A DNA stretch of 13,753 nucleotides, taken from assembly GCA_018714685.1 (NCBI GenBank), contig DVNC01000035.1:1-13753 (forward strand). The letters run 5' to 3'. The position numbers were made by a program, and so were the translations under genes. The notes beneath the pieces were generated by a model. That model did no database searches. It was not told the DNA's origin and saw only the letters and a program-made list of their open reading frames with translations. This document shows positions 6,780 through 13,701 of this stretch, one piece after another (within the stretch, counting starts at the first letter, position 1; every line of letters starts with the position of its first letter). The stretch is from Scatocola faecipullorum (lineage in GTDB: Bacteria; Pseudomonadota; Alphaproteobacteria; RF32; CAG-239).

Positions 6780-7829
6780 TTGTCTGATAATCTGGTCATA
6801 TCAATAGACGCCATGGGGGGAGACAATTCCCCCAGAGTCGTCATTGAGGGGCTTGCTATTGCCGCTAAAAAAAATCCCGACGTCCGCTTTCTGCTGTTCG
6901 GTGATGAAGGCAAAGTGCTTCCTATCCTTAATGCTTATCCCAATCTCAAAAAGGTTTGCGAAATGCGCCACGCAACTGAAGTCGTGCGCAATGAGGACAA
7001 ACCCTCTCAGGTTATCCGCAACCGCAACACCAGCATGTATATGGCAATTGATGCCGTCCGCAAAGGCGAGGCGAAAGCCGTTGTCTCGGCCGGCAATACC
7101 GGTGCTCTGATGGCTATCTCCAAACTGACGCTGAAAACCATTCAGCGCATTCATCGTCCGGCCATTGTCAGCATAATGCCCCATCAGTGCGGCAAATATG
7201 TTATGCTTGACCTCGGCGCCAATACTGAATGCGATGCCGTTAATCTGGCCGAATTTGCCCTTATGGGCAATATTGTCGCCAAGCATGCGCTGGGGATTGA
7301 AAAACCCCGCGTCGCTTTGCTGAATATCGGTGCGGAAGAGATGAAAGGCAAGGAAGAAATTCACCAAGCCGCAAAAGTTATCCGCAATTCCCAGCTTGAT
7401 ATCAATTTCATCGGCTATATCGAACCGCACGAAATTCCGAACGGCAAGGCCGACGTGATTATTTCCGACGGTTTCACCGGCAACATTGCCCTGAAATCGA
7501 TTGAGGGAACTGCCCGTCTGGTTCTGCGCCTGCTGAAAAATTCGGTTAAAAAGTCTCTTTTGGCCAAGTTGGGGTTGCCGTTTATGCTCGGTGTCGCCCT
7601 GAGCCTGAAAAAAACGATGGATCCGCGCCTGTATAACGGGGCAATGTTTGTCGGCTTGAACGGGCTTTCGGTCAAAAGCCACGGCGGAACCGATGCGCTG
7701 GGCTATTCCGTAGCCGTTGACAATGCACTGAAACTGGTTCGCCAGAACTTTGTCAACACCATCCGCGATGAACTTGAAAATGTTGATTTAGACTTATTAT
7801 CTCAGGAAATTCTTTATGACTCTTATTAG
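6780..7829 (+). CDS. plsX: Phosphate acyltransferase PlsX
   Basis: 349 residues from a TTG start, the normal length. PlsX converts acyl-ACP and phosphate to acyl-phosphate, the donor used by PlsY to acylate glycerol-3-phosphate in phospholipid synthesis; it is a peripheral membrane enzyme. Motifs: 'ISIDAMGGDNSP' (7-18), 'VVSAGNTGALMA' (101-112), 'MLDLGANTECDAVNLAEFA' (142-160), 'LNIGAEEMKG' (171-180), 'VIISDGFTGNIALKS' (226-240) and 'GAMFVGLNGLSVKSHGGTDA' (287-306). The start was chosen for its ribosome site and fit to the family; ATG 6741 is the alternative. Its last 14 bases overlap fabH, pointing to translational coupling of these two lipid-synthesis genes. Confidence 0.95.
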   Translation: MSDNLVISIDAMGGDNSPRVVIEGLAIAAKKNPDVRFLLFGDEGKVLPILNAYPNLKKVCEMRHATEVVRNEDKPSQVIRNRNTSMYMAIDAVRKGEAKAVVSAGNTGALMAISKLTLKTIQRIHRPAIVSIMPHQCGKYVMLDLGANTECDAVNLAEFALMGNIVAKHALGIEKPRVALLNIGAEEMKGKEEIHQAAKVIRNSQLDINFIGYIEPHEIPNGKADVIISDGFTGNIALKSIEGTARLVLRLLKNSVKKSLLAKLGLPFMLGVALSLKKTMDPRLYNGAMFVGLNGLSVKSHGGTDALGYSVAVDNALKLVRQNFVNTIRDELENVDLDLLSQEILYDSY

Positions 7830-8796
7830 ATCTGAACTTATCGGATTTGGCCACTATCTGCCGGCCAAAGTCCTGACCAATGATGATATGGCCAAAATGG
7901 TTGAGACGAATGACGAATGGATTAGCACCCGTACCGGCATTAAATCCCGCCATGTGGCTGCTGAAAATGAATTTACTTCAGATATTTCTTTAATTGCCGC
8001 GCGTAATGCTTTGAAATCAGCAAATATTAGTGCGGAAGATTTGGACTTGATTATTGTCGCGACCGTCACCACGGATGATACCACGCCGTCAACGGCCGCC
8101 AAAATTTCCGGTAAGCTCGGAACCAAACCCGGCTGCATTGCTACCGATATTTCTGCCGCCTGCTCGGGATTTGTTTATGCCATGACCATGGCCGATAATA
8201 TGATTCGCCTGGGGCAGATTAAAACTGCAATGGTTATCGGGGCCGAAACCTTGTCTAAAATTACCGACTGGACCGATCGCAACACCTGTGTTCTGTTCGG
8301 TGACGGAGCCGGAGCCGTGATTCTGCGTGCCGGTGAAGGCGAAGGAACTGCGGCTGACCGCGGTGTTCTGGCAACCAAGCTGTATGCTGACGGCAGCCAT
8401 TATGAGCATTTGAAAACAACCGGCGGTGTCAGCACCACCCAAAAAGCCGGATTTATCACTATGGACGGCAAGGAAGTCTTCAAGTTTGCTGTTAACGCAT
8501 TGACGCAAGCTGCTGAAAATGTTATGGAAACAGCCGGTGTAACTTCGCAGGATATTGACTGGCTGCTGCCGCATCAGGCCAATGCCCGCATCATTGAAAA
8601 TGTTGGCAAAAAGCTGAATCTGCCTGATGAAAAAGTTATCGTGACCATTGACCACACGGCAAATACCTCCGCGGCAACTATCCCGGTTGCCTTGTCGGAA
8701 GAATATGCTGCCGGCCGCATCAAAAAAGGCGATTTGGTTGTCCTCACCGCGATGGGGGCAGGTTTCACCTGGGGCGGCGCATTGGTTCGCATCTGA
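7816..8796 (+). CDS. fabH: Beta-ketoacyl-ACP synthase III (FabH)
   Basis: 326 residues, full length. FabH condenses acetyl-CoA (or another acyl-CoA primer) with malonyl-ACP to start type II fatty-acid synthesis. The Cys-His-Asn triad is visible: Cys116 in 'DISAACSGFVYA', His253 in 'LLPHQANARI' and Asn283 in 'TANTSAATIP'. Also present are 'TNDEWISTRTGIKSR' (31-45), 'LFGDGAGAVIL' (160-170) and the C-terminal 'MGAGFTWGGALVR'. AGGAA lies 8 nt upstream of the ATG, inside the end of plsX; the 14-nt overlap with plsX implies coupled translation. It is followed by a 109-nt gap with a promoter for ihfA. Confidence 0.97.
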   Translation: MTLIRSELIGFGHYLPAKVLTNDDMAKMVETNDEWISTRTGIKSRHVAAENEFTSDISLIAARNALKSANISAEDLDLIIVATVTTDDTTPSTAAKISGKLGTKPGCIATDISAACSGFVYAMTMADNMIRLGQIKTAMVIGAETLSKITDWTDRNTCVLFGDGAGAVILRAGEGEGTAADRGVLATKLYADGSHYEHLKTTGGVSTTQKAGFITMDGKEVFKFAVNALTQAAENVMETAGVTSQDIDWLLPHQANARIIENVGKKLNLPDEKVIVTIDHTANTSAATIPVALSEEYAAGRIKKGDLVVLTAMGAGFTWGGALVRI

Positions 8797-8826
8797 CATT
8801 TATCTGTTCAATACTCAAATTAGACA

Positions 8827-8854
8827 CTTGTCTTTCGGTGAATTATGATATAAT
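8827..8854 (+). promoter_or_regulatory. Promoter for ihfA-merR
   Basis: CTTGTC (8827-8832), a 16-nt spacer and a perfect TATAAT (8849-8854). CTTGxC-type -35 elements are typical of alphaproteobacterial housekeeping promoters. It lies 51 nt before the ihfA ATG, so ihfA and the regulator can be expressed apart from the lipid-synthesis genes. Confidence 0.6.
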
Positions 8855-8905
8855 TCATCCTCATAAATATAAAAATGTAATAATGAAACTAAGGAAGCTA
8901 TAGAA

Positions 8906-9190
8906 ATGAAAACAATCACTCGAGCTGACGTTGCTGAGGCTATTTATGAAGAAATCGGCTTGTCTCGCAAAGATTCCAATGATATTTTGGATATGATTCT
9001 TGATGAAATGACCAACGAACTGGTTAAAGGTAATGATGTGAAACTGTCTTCTTTCGGAACTTTCGCCCTGCGTAACAAAAAAGCCCGTGCCGGCCGCAAT
9101 CCGAAGACCGGCGTCGAGGCCGTCATTTCACCGCGCCGGGTTATTTCCTTCAAGCCTTCCCAGACGATGAGAAAAATAATTAACGCATAA
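8906..9190 (+). CDS. ihfA: Integration host factor alpha subunit
   Basis: 94 residues, a typical HU/IHF-fold length. IHF-alpha pairs with IHF-beta (not in this window) to bind specific DNA sites and bend DNA by about 160 degrees, aiding transcription, recombination and nucleoid structure. Visible family features are 'TITRADVAEAIYEEIGLSRKDS' at the N-terminus, 'VKLSSFGTFALRNKKARAGRNPKTG' (~45-69) with the DNA-intercalating Pro in the arm tip (RNPKTG), and 'ISPRRVISFKPSQTMRKIIN' at the end. AAGGAAG lies about 8 nt upstream. The MerR-type gene follows 17 nt downstream. Distinguishing IHF-alpha from HU rests on the sequence and on the alphaproteobacterial fabH-ihfA-merR order. Confidence 0.94.
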   Translation: MKTITRADVAEAIYEEIGLSRKDSNDILDMILDEMTNELVKGNDVKLSSFGTFALRNKKARAGRNPKTGVEAVISPRRVISFKPSQTMRKIINA

Positions 9191-9207
9191 AATTCAAAGG
9201 AATAGAA

Positions 9208-9615
9208 ATGGTTGTTAACAAATCTAAAGCGGCGTTCCGCACCATCGCCGAAGTTGCTGAAGAGTTAGGCGTAGCAACCCATGTCTTGCGTTTTTGGGAA
9301 ACCAAATTTCCTCAGATAAAACCGATGAAACGCAGCGGCGGACGCCGTTATTATCGTCCCGACGACGTTGAATTGGTCAGGCGTATCCGTGATTTTCTTT
9401 ATGAAAAACGCTATACGATTGAAGGGGTACAGAAACTTTTTAAGGAAAAGGGTGTCAAAGCCATCCTCGGAGAAGAAATTCAGAAAGACTTTTTTGAAGA
9501 AACGGCAGATTCGGTTGAACTTAACGAAGAAAGCCGTAAGCTTATTTCTTACGTCCGGGGTGAGTTGAAAAGTATGTCTGAGGAGTTGGAGCGGACACTT
9601 TCCAAAGTCGGCTGA
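9208..9615 (+). CDS. MerR family transcriptional regulator
   Basis: 135 residues. A winged-helix MerR DNA-binding domain occupies ~10-78: 'FRTIAEVAEELGVATHVLRFWETKFPQIKPMKRSGGRRYYRPDDVELVRRIRDFLYEKRYTIEGVQ'. The 'LRFWE' and 'GGRRYYRPDDV' elements are the family's recognition helix and wing. The rest is a short helical, acidic tail (~90-135) suited to dimerisation; there is no effector-binding domain or metal-ligand Cys cluster. This small MerR gene directly after ihfA is conserved in Alphaproteobacteria, but I know of no settled function. AAAGGAA lies 6 nt upstream of the ATG. The gene ends just before a symmetric terminator. Confidence 0.93.
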   Translation: MVVNKSKAAFRTIAEVAEELGVATHVLRFWETKFPQIKPMKRSGGRRYYRPDDVELVRRIRDFLYEKRYTIEGVQKLFKEKGVKAILGEEIQKDFFEETADSVELNEESRKLISYVRGELKSMSEELERTLSKVG

Positions 9616-9628
9616 CTTTTATACGGTT

Positions 9629-9667
9629 AAAAAAAAGAGCCCGGCATAAAGCGGGGCTCTTTTTTTT
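9629..9667. terminator. Bidirectional terminator between merR and the unknown gene
   Basis: Stem GAGCCCGGC / GCGGGGCTC (9637-9645 with 9651-9659; one G-G mismatch), loop ATAAA, flanked by eight As and eight Ts. It serves as a strong terminator on both strands between convergent genes. Confidence 0.9.
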
Positions 9668-9678
9668 CAGATAAAATC

Positions 9679-10218
9679 TCAGATTTCAAACATCGGTTTC
9701 AGTTTGGCCAGAAACAACAGAACTTCCGGCAGGTTTTCTTGATCTTCCACCACAATCAGCCGGCGTGTTTCATCTTTGCGGGCTGTTTTCAAAGCTTCTG
9801 CAGACCAGCAGCGTTTGAGCAGGTCCTGCGGAAGCAGGTGTTTGTGCATATTAACGGCACATAGTGAGGAATTGACGGCGGAAACCACCGGAACAATCAG
9901 CTTGAGTTCGGCTTCCGACGGAATGCGGTAACCGTTCATCTTTGCCCAAACCCGGACTTCTTCTGCCGTCAGGTCTTTTTTCCAGCCGTTCATCGCATCA
10001 ATGTTGATGTATTTGTTGGGCGTGAAATAAATTCCCCATTCTTCGCCCCAGCGTGGTTCAGTTTGAAATTCTTTGTTCTTCAACTGATAATCACCGGGCC
10101 GCGGATAATTTCTCATCCCTTTTTGAAAAAGTTCAAACTCATGAGGATTAACCCCGGCAAGATCCATTAAACCTTTGAATAACTCAGCGTAGTCGCTGTT
10201 TGTTTTTAACTGTTTCAT
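9679..10218 (-). CDS. Unrecognised protein, possible C-type-lectin-like (DUF1566/FGE-like) C-terminal half
   Basis: 179 residues, no signal peptide or membrane segment. I do not recognise a named family. The N-terminal third is helical ('SDYAELFKGLMDLAGVNPHEFELFQKGM'). From ~75 on it resembles a degenerate formylglycine-enzyme/DUF1566-type fold: 'LTAEEVRVWAKMNGYRIPSEAELKLI' (compare 'AxxWxxxxGxRLPTEAEWE'), then 'RCWSAEAL' (compare 'YWSSxE') and a closing 'RRLIVVED' strand. This is pattern resemblance only. No Shine-Dalgarno is seen; the start is preceded by an A-rich leader nearly identical to that of the flotillin gene. A strong promoter candidate lies at 10272-10299, so the gene can be transcribed independently of the glycosylase gene upstream. 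Confidence 0.75.
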   Translation of the reverse strand: MKQLKTNSDYAELFKGLMDLAGVNPHEFELFQKGMRNYPRPGDYQLKNKEFQTEPRWGEEWGIYFTPNKYINIDAMNGWKKDLTAEEVRVWAKMNGYRIPSEAELKLIVPVVSAVNSSLCAVNMHKHLLPQDLLKRCWSAEALKTARKDETRRLIVVEDQENLPEVLLFLAKLKPMFEI

Positions 10219-10271
10219 CTTTTTGAAATTTTAAGGGTAAATAAATATAGAATAATCGCTTTATAAGCGCA

Positions 10272-10299
10272 GTTATAAACCTCTTTAGTTGAGAGTCAA
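10272..10299 (-). promoter_or_regulatory. Promoter for the unknown gene, with an overlapping inverted repeat
   Basis: Minus strand: TTGACT (10294-10299; 5 of 6), a 16-nt spacer, TATAAC (10272-10277; 5 of 6). The -35 lies inside a perfect inverted repeat, GTTGA-GAG-TCAAC (10288-10300), a possible operator. A short hairpin, CGCTT-TAT-AAGCG (10258-10270), falls near the expected transcription start. The promoter sits in the 110-nt gap behind the glycosylase gene. Confidence 0.55.
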
Positions 10300-10328
10300 C
10301 AAAAATTTTATCTAATTATTTCAGAATC

Positions 10329-10811
10329 TTATTTCAGATAAGGAGCCCAGATTCTGATTTTGTCATCCAGCGAATAAGAGGCATTGGCCGGACTGGTTGA
10401 AGGCAGAATATAATACTCTGTCCGCAGCAGGAGAGGGGCATGATATTTTTTGAAAAATTTGAAGGCCGGCTGCCCGTTGAACAGCAGCCGCCTGACCGCC
10501 GGATGTTTCGCCAGCAGGGTGTTGAAATCGTTCGGCTGTTCGTCGGTAATGGCGCTGTCAAGGCTTCCTTCCCGCAGGCAAAGCTGCAGGCTGTCCCACA
10601 GACCCAGCCGGTTGGCCAGCAGACAGGCTTTCTTTTCCTGAAAGTCGGCAAATTCCGCCCCTTGATGATATAATGCGGCAATAATCTTCCAAAATGCATT
10701 GCGGGGATGCGCATAATATTGCTGTGCTTCCAGCGATTTAACGCTTGGCATGGTCCCGACAATCAAAATCTCGGTTTCGGAATTAATAATCGGCGGAAAA
10801 CTTCTGATCAT
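10329..10811 (-). CDS. DNA-deoxyinosine (hypoxanthine-DNA) glycosylase, UDG superfamily family 6
   Basis: 160 residues, matching the compact size of family 6 (HDG) enzymes. It should excise hypoxanthine, the product of adenine deamination, from DNA to start base-excision repair. Signatures: 'EILIVGTMPSVKSLEAQQYYAHPRNAFWKII' (~14-44), with Asn38 in HPRNAFW at the position I recall as catalytically important in the archaeal family member; a buried strand 'AVRRLLFNG' (~105-113); and the second active-site loop 'LPSTSPANA' (136-144). The alternative is a family 2 mismatch uracil glycosylase (Mug), but the 'SLEAQQYYAHPRNAFW' string is typical of HDG. An A-rich AAAGAGA precedes the ATG. TATAAA on the minus strand about 40 nt upstream may be its -10, without a good -35. 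Confidence 0.88.
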   Translation of the reverse strand: MIRSFPPIINSETEILIVGTMPSVKSLEAQQYYAHPRNAFWKIIAALYHQGAEFADFQEKKACLLANRLGLWDSLQLCLREGSLDSAITDEQPNDFNTLLAKHPAVRRLLFNGQPAFKFFKKYHAPLLLRTEYYILPSTSPANASYSLDDKIRIWAPYLK

Positions 10812-10902
10812 TTTATCTCTTTCAGTGATAACGGCTCAAATAATTTTATAAACGATAACAACAAAATAAACCAGCCCCGGCAGCGTTTGTCCTCCGAAAA
10901 AT

Positions 10903-10946
10903 GCATTCTTGCCGCTGACGTTTTGCCGCAAGCGGCAAGACAATGC
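10903..10946. repeat. Overlapping inverted repeats forming two alternative hairpins
   Basis: Outer hairpin: GCATT-CTTGCCGC (10903-10915) pairs with GCGGCAAG-AC-AATGC (10932-10946), 13 bp with a 2-nt bulge. Inner hairpin: GTTTTGCCG (10920-10928) pairs with CGGCAAGAC (10933-10941) around a CAAG loop, 9 bp with one G-U. Both use the same right arm, so they exclude each other. No T-run follows on either strand. It lies in the 252-nt divergent gap between the glycosylase gene and the AI-2E-type permease gene, upstream of the candidate permease promoter. Confidence 0.7.
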
Positions 10947-10984
10947 AGGTTATTCCACCTTTGCAGCGATTTAAACCGTGAATA

Positions 10985-11013
10985 TTGCTTTTTTGCCGAA
11001 GCTTGATTAAAAT
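10985..11013 (+). promoter_or_regulatory. Candidate promoter for the AI-2E family permease
   Basis: TTGCTT (10985-10990), a 17-nt spacer, TAAAAT (11008-11013; 5 of 6), 50 nt before the ATG at 11064. Confidence 0.45.
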
Positions 11014-11063
11014 ACAGAAAAACAATTCACTGCAAGACGGATTTTAATGAGAGGAAAACAAAG

Positions 11064-12089
11064 ATGCCATTCAGCATTTCAGCGTTTATCCGGGTAAACC
11101 GGGTTTATTTCATTTGGGCGGCTTTTATGGCGCTGCTCTATCTTTTTCGGGATATGTTCGGGCTGGTTTTCATCACTTTTATCATGTGTTTTATCGCTTC
11201 CAGCATAACTCACAATCTTCGCCGCAAATATCATTGGAGCCGCCGCAGCATCGTTATCGGCATTTATATTTTGTTTTTGGTCGGCGTGGCCGCGTTTCTG
11301 ACCCTTATCCCGACGCGGATTCTCTCTGAAACCATTAATTTCACTGAACAGCTTCCCAATAGTATGAATACTTTAAAATCATGGGTAAATACGCATACGG
11401 AAAACAATGAGATGATTGCACCGCTGATTGCCCAGATTAAAAACGTTCTGCTGCCGGAAACCGCCGTTGTCAGCGCGTGGAATATTGTCCGCGGCGTTTT
11501 GGAAAAAGGCCTCCATTACTTCGGCTGGTTCTTTTTGGCTATGCTGTTCAGCTTTTTGATTATGTTTGACCTGCCGCATCTTTCCAAAGGCGTGCGCCAC
11601 CTGCGTTTTACCCGGTTGTCCGAAGCCTATCACGAAACGGCCGACAGTATTATCCTTTTTGCCAAAGTCGTCGGAGAAAACTTCCGTGCCCAGCTTATTA
11701 TCTCGGCGATAAACACCGTTCTGACGGCAATTTGTCTGCATATACTTGGAATTAACGCCGTTGCATTGCTCTGCACGCTGGTGTTTATCTGCGGGCTGAT
11801 ACCGGTTCTGGGCATGCTCATTTCCTCTGTTCCCATTGTTTTGATGGCAATTAACGGCGGCGGTATGGAATTGGGGCTGTGGGCTATTGTTATGATTATC
11901 GCCATCCATATGATTGAAACTTATATTCTCAATCCGCGGATTGTTTCTTCGGTTATGCATATCAATCCGGTTATGACTCTTATTATTCTCTATATCGCGC
12001 ACAGCGTTATCGGAATGTGGGGTATGTTGCTCGGGGTTCCCATTGCCGTTTATGTTTACCGCAAAATAAGCAAACCGGTGCGAAACTGA
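11064..12089 (+). CDS. AI-2E/PerM family membrane transporter
   Basis: 341 residues, typical for the AI-2E exporter (UPF0118, COG0628) family. Hydrophobic segments suggest seven to eight helices: two at ~13-48, one at ~61-83, one at ~152-170, two or three at ~210-262, one at ~269-290, and a long C-terminal pair at ~302-333. A soluble loop with amphipathic helices lies at ~85-150. Family signatures are 'NFRAQLIISAINTVLTAICLHILGI', 'GLIPVLGMLISSVP' (244-257) and 'ETYILNPRIVSSVMHINPVMTLI' (285-307). Members include the autoinducer-2 exporter TqsA and Na+/H+ antiporter-like or PerM proteins, so the substrate cannot be told from sequence. GAGGAAA lies about 7 nt upstream of the ATG. Confidence 0.92.
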   Translation: MPFSISAFIRVNRVYFIWAAFMALLYLFRDMFGLVFITFIMCFIASSITHNLRRKYHWSRRSIVIGIYILFLVGVAAFLTLIPTRILSETINFTEQLPNSMNTLKSWVNTHTENNEMIAPLIAQIKNVLLPETAVVSAWNIVRGVLEKGLHYFGWFFLAMLFSFLIMFDLPHLSKGVRHLRFTRLSEAYHETADSIILFAKVVGENFRAQLIISAINTVLTAICLHILGINAVALLCTLVFICGLIPVLGMLISSVPIVLMAINGGGMELGLWAIVMIIAIHMIETYILNPRIVSSVMHINPVMTLIILYIAHSVIGMWGMLLGVPIAVYVYRKISKPVRN

Positions 12090-12105
12090 CGGCGTACATA
12101 AAGTA

Positions 12106-12142
12106 AAATCCCTTTCTGTTTAACAGAAAGGGATTTGTTTTT
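12106..12142. terminator. Bidirectional terminator between the permease and flotillin genes
   Basis: A perfect 13-bp stem, AAATCCCTTTCTG / CAGAAAGGGATTT (12106-12118 with 12124-12136), loop TTTAA. GTTTTT follows on plus and TTTTACTT on minus. It lies between two convergent stop codons. Confidence 0.9.
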
Positions 12143-12155
12143 AGCAGATTTAGGA

Positions 12156-13580
12156 TTATTCGGTCTTGGCGGCCGTTTTTAATCCTAATTTTTCCAAAAG
12201 GGCTTTGCCTTCGTCTGTTGCGGCGAGGGAAGCGAGCATCCCGGCAAGATTAAAACCGCCTTTGGGCGAAAGAGCTCCGGCTGCGCTGCTTATGCCGCCG
12301 GTAACATCTCCGGCTCCGGCAATAATCTTAATGTCGGCGCCCTTGATATTGTCAGCCTGTGCCAAACCGACTTTCTCGTTGGCTTCAATCTGGCGAACCT
12401 GAATCAGATAATGCTGATATCCGTCATTGTTTCCGATTTCGCTGGCCAGCTTAAGCTGCGCTTCAACCGATGCAAGCTGCATTTGCTTTTCGGCATTGGC
12501 TTTGGCGTCACCTTCAAGTTTGATTCCTTCCGCCGATTTGCTGGCGGTAATCAAAGAACCTTCGGCTTTTTTGGTCGTCAGGATAAGTTCGGCATCGGCA
12601 TCCCGTTCGGCTTTGGCCTTTGCGGCTTCCGCATTAATTTCGGTTTCCCGCTTTTTGGCCTCGGCATTGATAACGGTTTTTTCCTTGTCAATTTCAGCCT
12701 GTTTGACGGTTTCAACTTTCTTGACTTCCATTTCTTTTTCTTTGGTCAGCTTTGCCTGTTCTTTAACGGCCTGGGTTGCCTTTTCATCGGCAATGCCGAC
12801 TTCCTGGGCAACTTGGGCTTTTCTCAGGCCGACTTGCTGGTTGGCTTCCTGTTCTTTCAAGTCAATCTGGCGTTGAGCCTCAATTTCGGCTTCTTTGGCT
12901 TCCTGATTGTTCTTGGCCACGGCAACGCGCGATTCCTTTTCAATTTCGGATTTCTTTTTCTTCATGATATTGGAAATCACTTGCTCGCCTTTGGCATCGC
13001 GGACGTCCATCAATTCAATGTTCTTGACGGTCTCAACCCCCCAAGACTTCAGTTCTTCCTTAACCTCATCGGTAAACTGCTGACCGTATTTGGAGCGTTC
13101 ACCCATAATTTCGTTCAGAAAGTCTTTTGCCAAAATGGAACGAACCGCACCCTGGACAATGCTGAGAAGCTGTTTTTTCAACTCGTCTGTCCGGCTGATG
13201 CGCGAGGCGGCAACCTCATAATCCGAAATACGGAAAAAAGATTGAATATCAACGACAAACGGAACCCTTTCTTTGTCAAAAGCTTCGTAGTCGTTAATGT
13301 CAATACCGAAGATTGACAGCGGCATTTGGGTTACCGTAACTCCCAGGAACGGAATAGACATCGGAAATTCATAATAGCAGTTTCCGCAAAACTGTTTTTC
13401 CTGCACGGCATTGCCGCGTTCGGGGGTTCCGTAAACCATCGTGTTTTTTCCCCGGCGCACGATATGAACCTCATTGGTCGGAACTACGCGGCGGAGAGAG
13501 AAAATCCACTTAACAAAGAAAATCACGATTAGGACGACAACCACGCCCACACCTGCTGCAACATAAGTCATTACATTCAT
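12156..13580 (-). CDS. Flotillin-like SPFH (prohibitin/band 7) domain protein
   Basis: 474 residues. One N-terminal transmembrane segment (~5-28, Val/Ile-rich) is followed by an SPFH/PHB domain (~30-190) with 'VPTNEVHIVRRGKNTMVYG', 'PFVVDIQSFFRISDYEVAASRI' and 'LKSWGVETVKNIELMDVRDAKG'. Residues ~205-395 form a long flotillin-type coiled coil of Ala/Glu/Lys repeats (EAKEAEIEAQRQ, INAEAKKRETEINAEAAKAKAERDADAE). The Gly/Ala-rich C-terminus (~400-474) includes 'GAGDVTGGISSAAGALSPKGG'. Bacterial flotillins (FloT/YuaG, YqiK) oligomerise in membrane microdomains and affect fluidity, secretion and signalling. A 'FCGNC' motif at ~64-68 is unusual, with possible disulfide or lipid attachment. No NfeD-type partner is visible in the window. 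No Shine-Dalgarno is seen; an A-rich leader precedes the ATG. Confidence 0.92.
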   Translation of the reverse strand: MNVMTYVAAGVGVVVVLIVIFFVKWIFSLRRVVPTNEVHIVRRGKNTMVYGTPERGNAVQEKQFCGNCYYEFPMSIPFLGVTVTQMPLSIFGIDINDYEAFDKERVPFVVDIQSFFRISDYEVAASRISRTDELKKQLLSIVQGAVRSILAKDFLNEIMGERSKYGQQFTDEVKEELKSWGVETVKNIELMDVRDAKGEQVISNIMKKKKSEIEKESRVAVAKNNQEAKEAEIEAQRQIDLKEQEANQQVGLRKAQVAQEVGIADEKATQAVKEQAKLTKEKEMEVKKVETVKQAEIDKEKTVINAEAKKRETEINAEAAKAKAERDADAELILTTKKAEGSLITASKSAEGIKLEGDAKANAEKQMQLASVEAQLKLASEIGNNDGYQHYLIQVRQIEANEKVGLAQADNIKGADIKIIAGAGDVTGGISSAAGALSPKGGFNLAGMLASLAATDEGKALLEKLGLKTAAKTE

Positions 13581-13651
13581 AATTTTTTGAATTTTAAGTT
13601 ATTAAATAAAGTTAATTAAAGAAAAATCACGAAAAAATGACCTGCTTTTAA

Positions 13652-13689
13652 TAATGCATGGCCATAATAATATATATTATGGCGCATTA
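13652..13689. repeat. AT-rich imperfect palindrome in the flotillin leader
   Basis: GCCATAATA (13661-13669) pairs with TATTATGGC (13675-13683) around a 5-nt loop. It is extended by TAATGC (13652-13657) with GCATTA (13684-13689) across a 3-nt ATG bulge, giving 15 bp in total. It lies just downstream of the candidate -10 for the flotillin gene, so it is either an operator or a 5' leader hairpin. The remaining sequence of 13581-13753 is AT-rich with no reading frame of note. Confidence 0.65.
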
Positions 13690-13701
13690 ATTATCATATA
13701 T

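Noticed and set aside
6801..7682. A 293-codon open frame on the minus strand inside plsX
   Set aside because: Antisense shadow of plsX, whose motifs are unambiguous.
9616..9678. Possible tRNA gene after merR, as found in some Alphaproteobacteria
   Set aside because: The gap holds only the bidirectional terminator; no cloverleaf or T-arm sequence is present.
12411..13316. A 301-codon open frame on the plus strand opposite the flotillin gene
   Set aside because: It is Phe/Leu/Gly-rich and low-complexity, exactly what the complement of an Ala/Glu/Lys coiled-coil repeat yields; no ribosome site or family resemblance.
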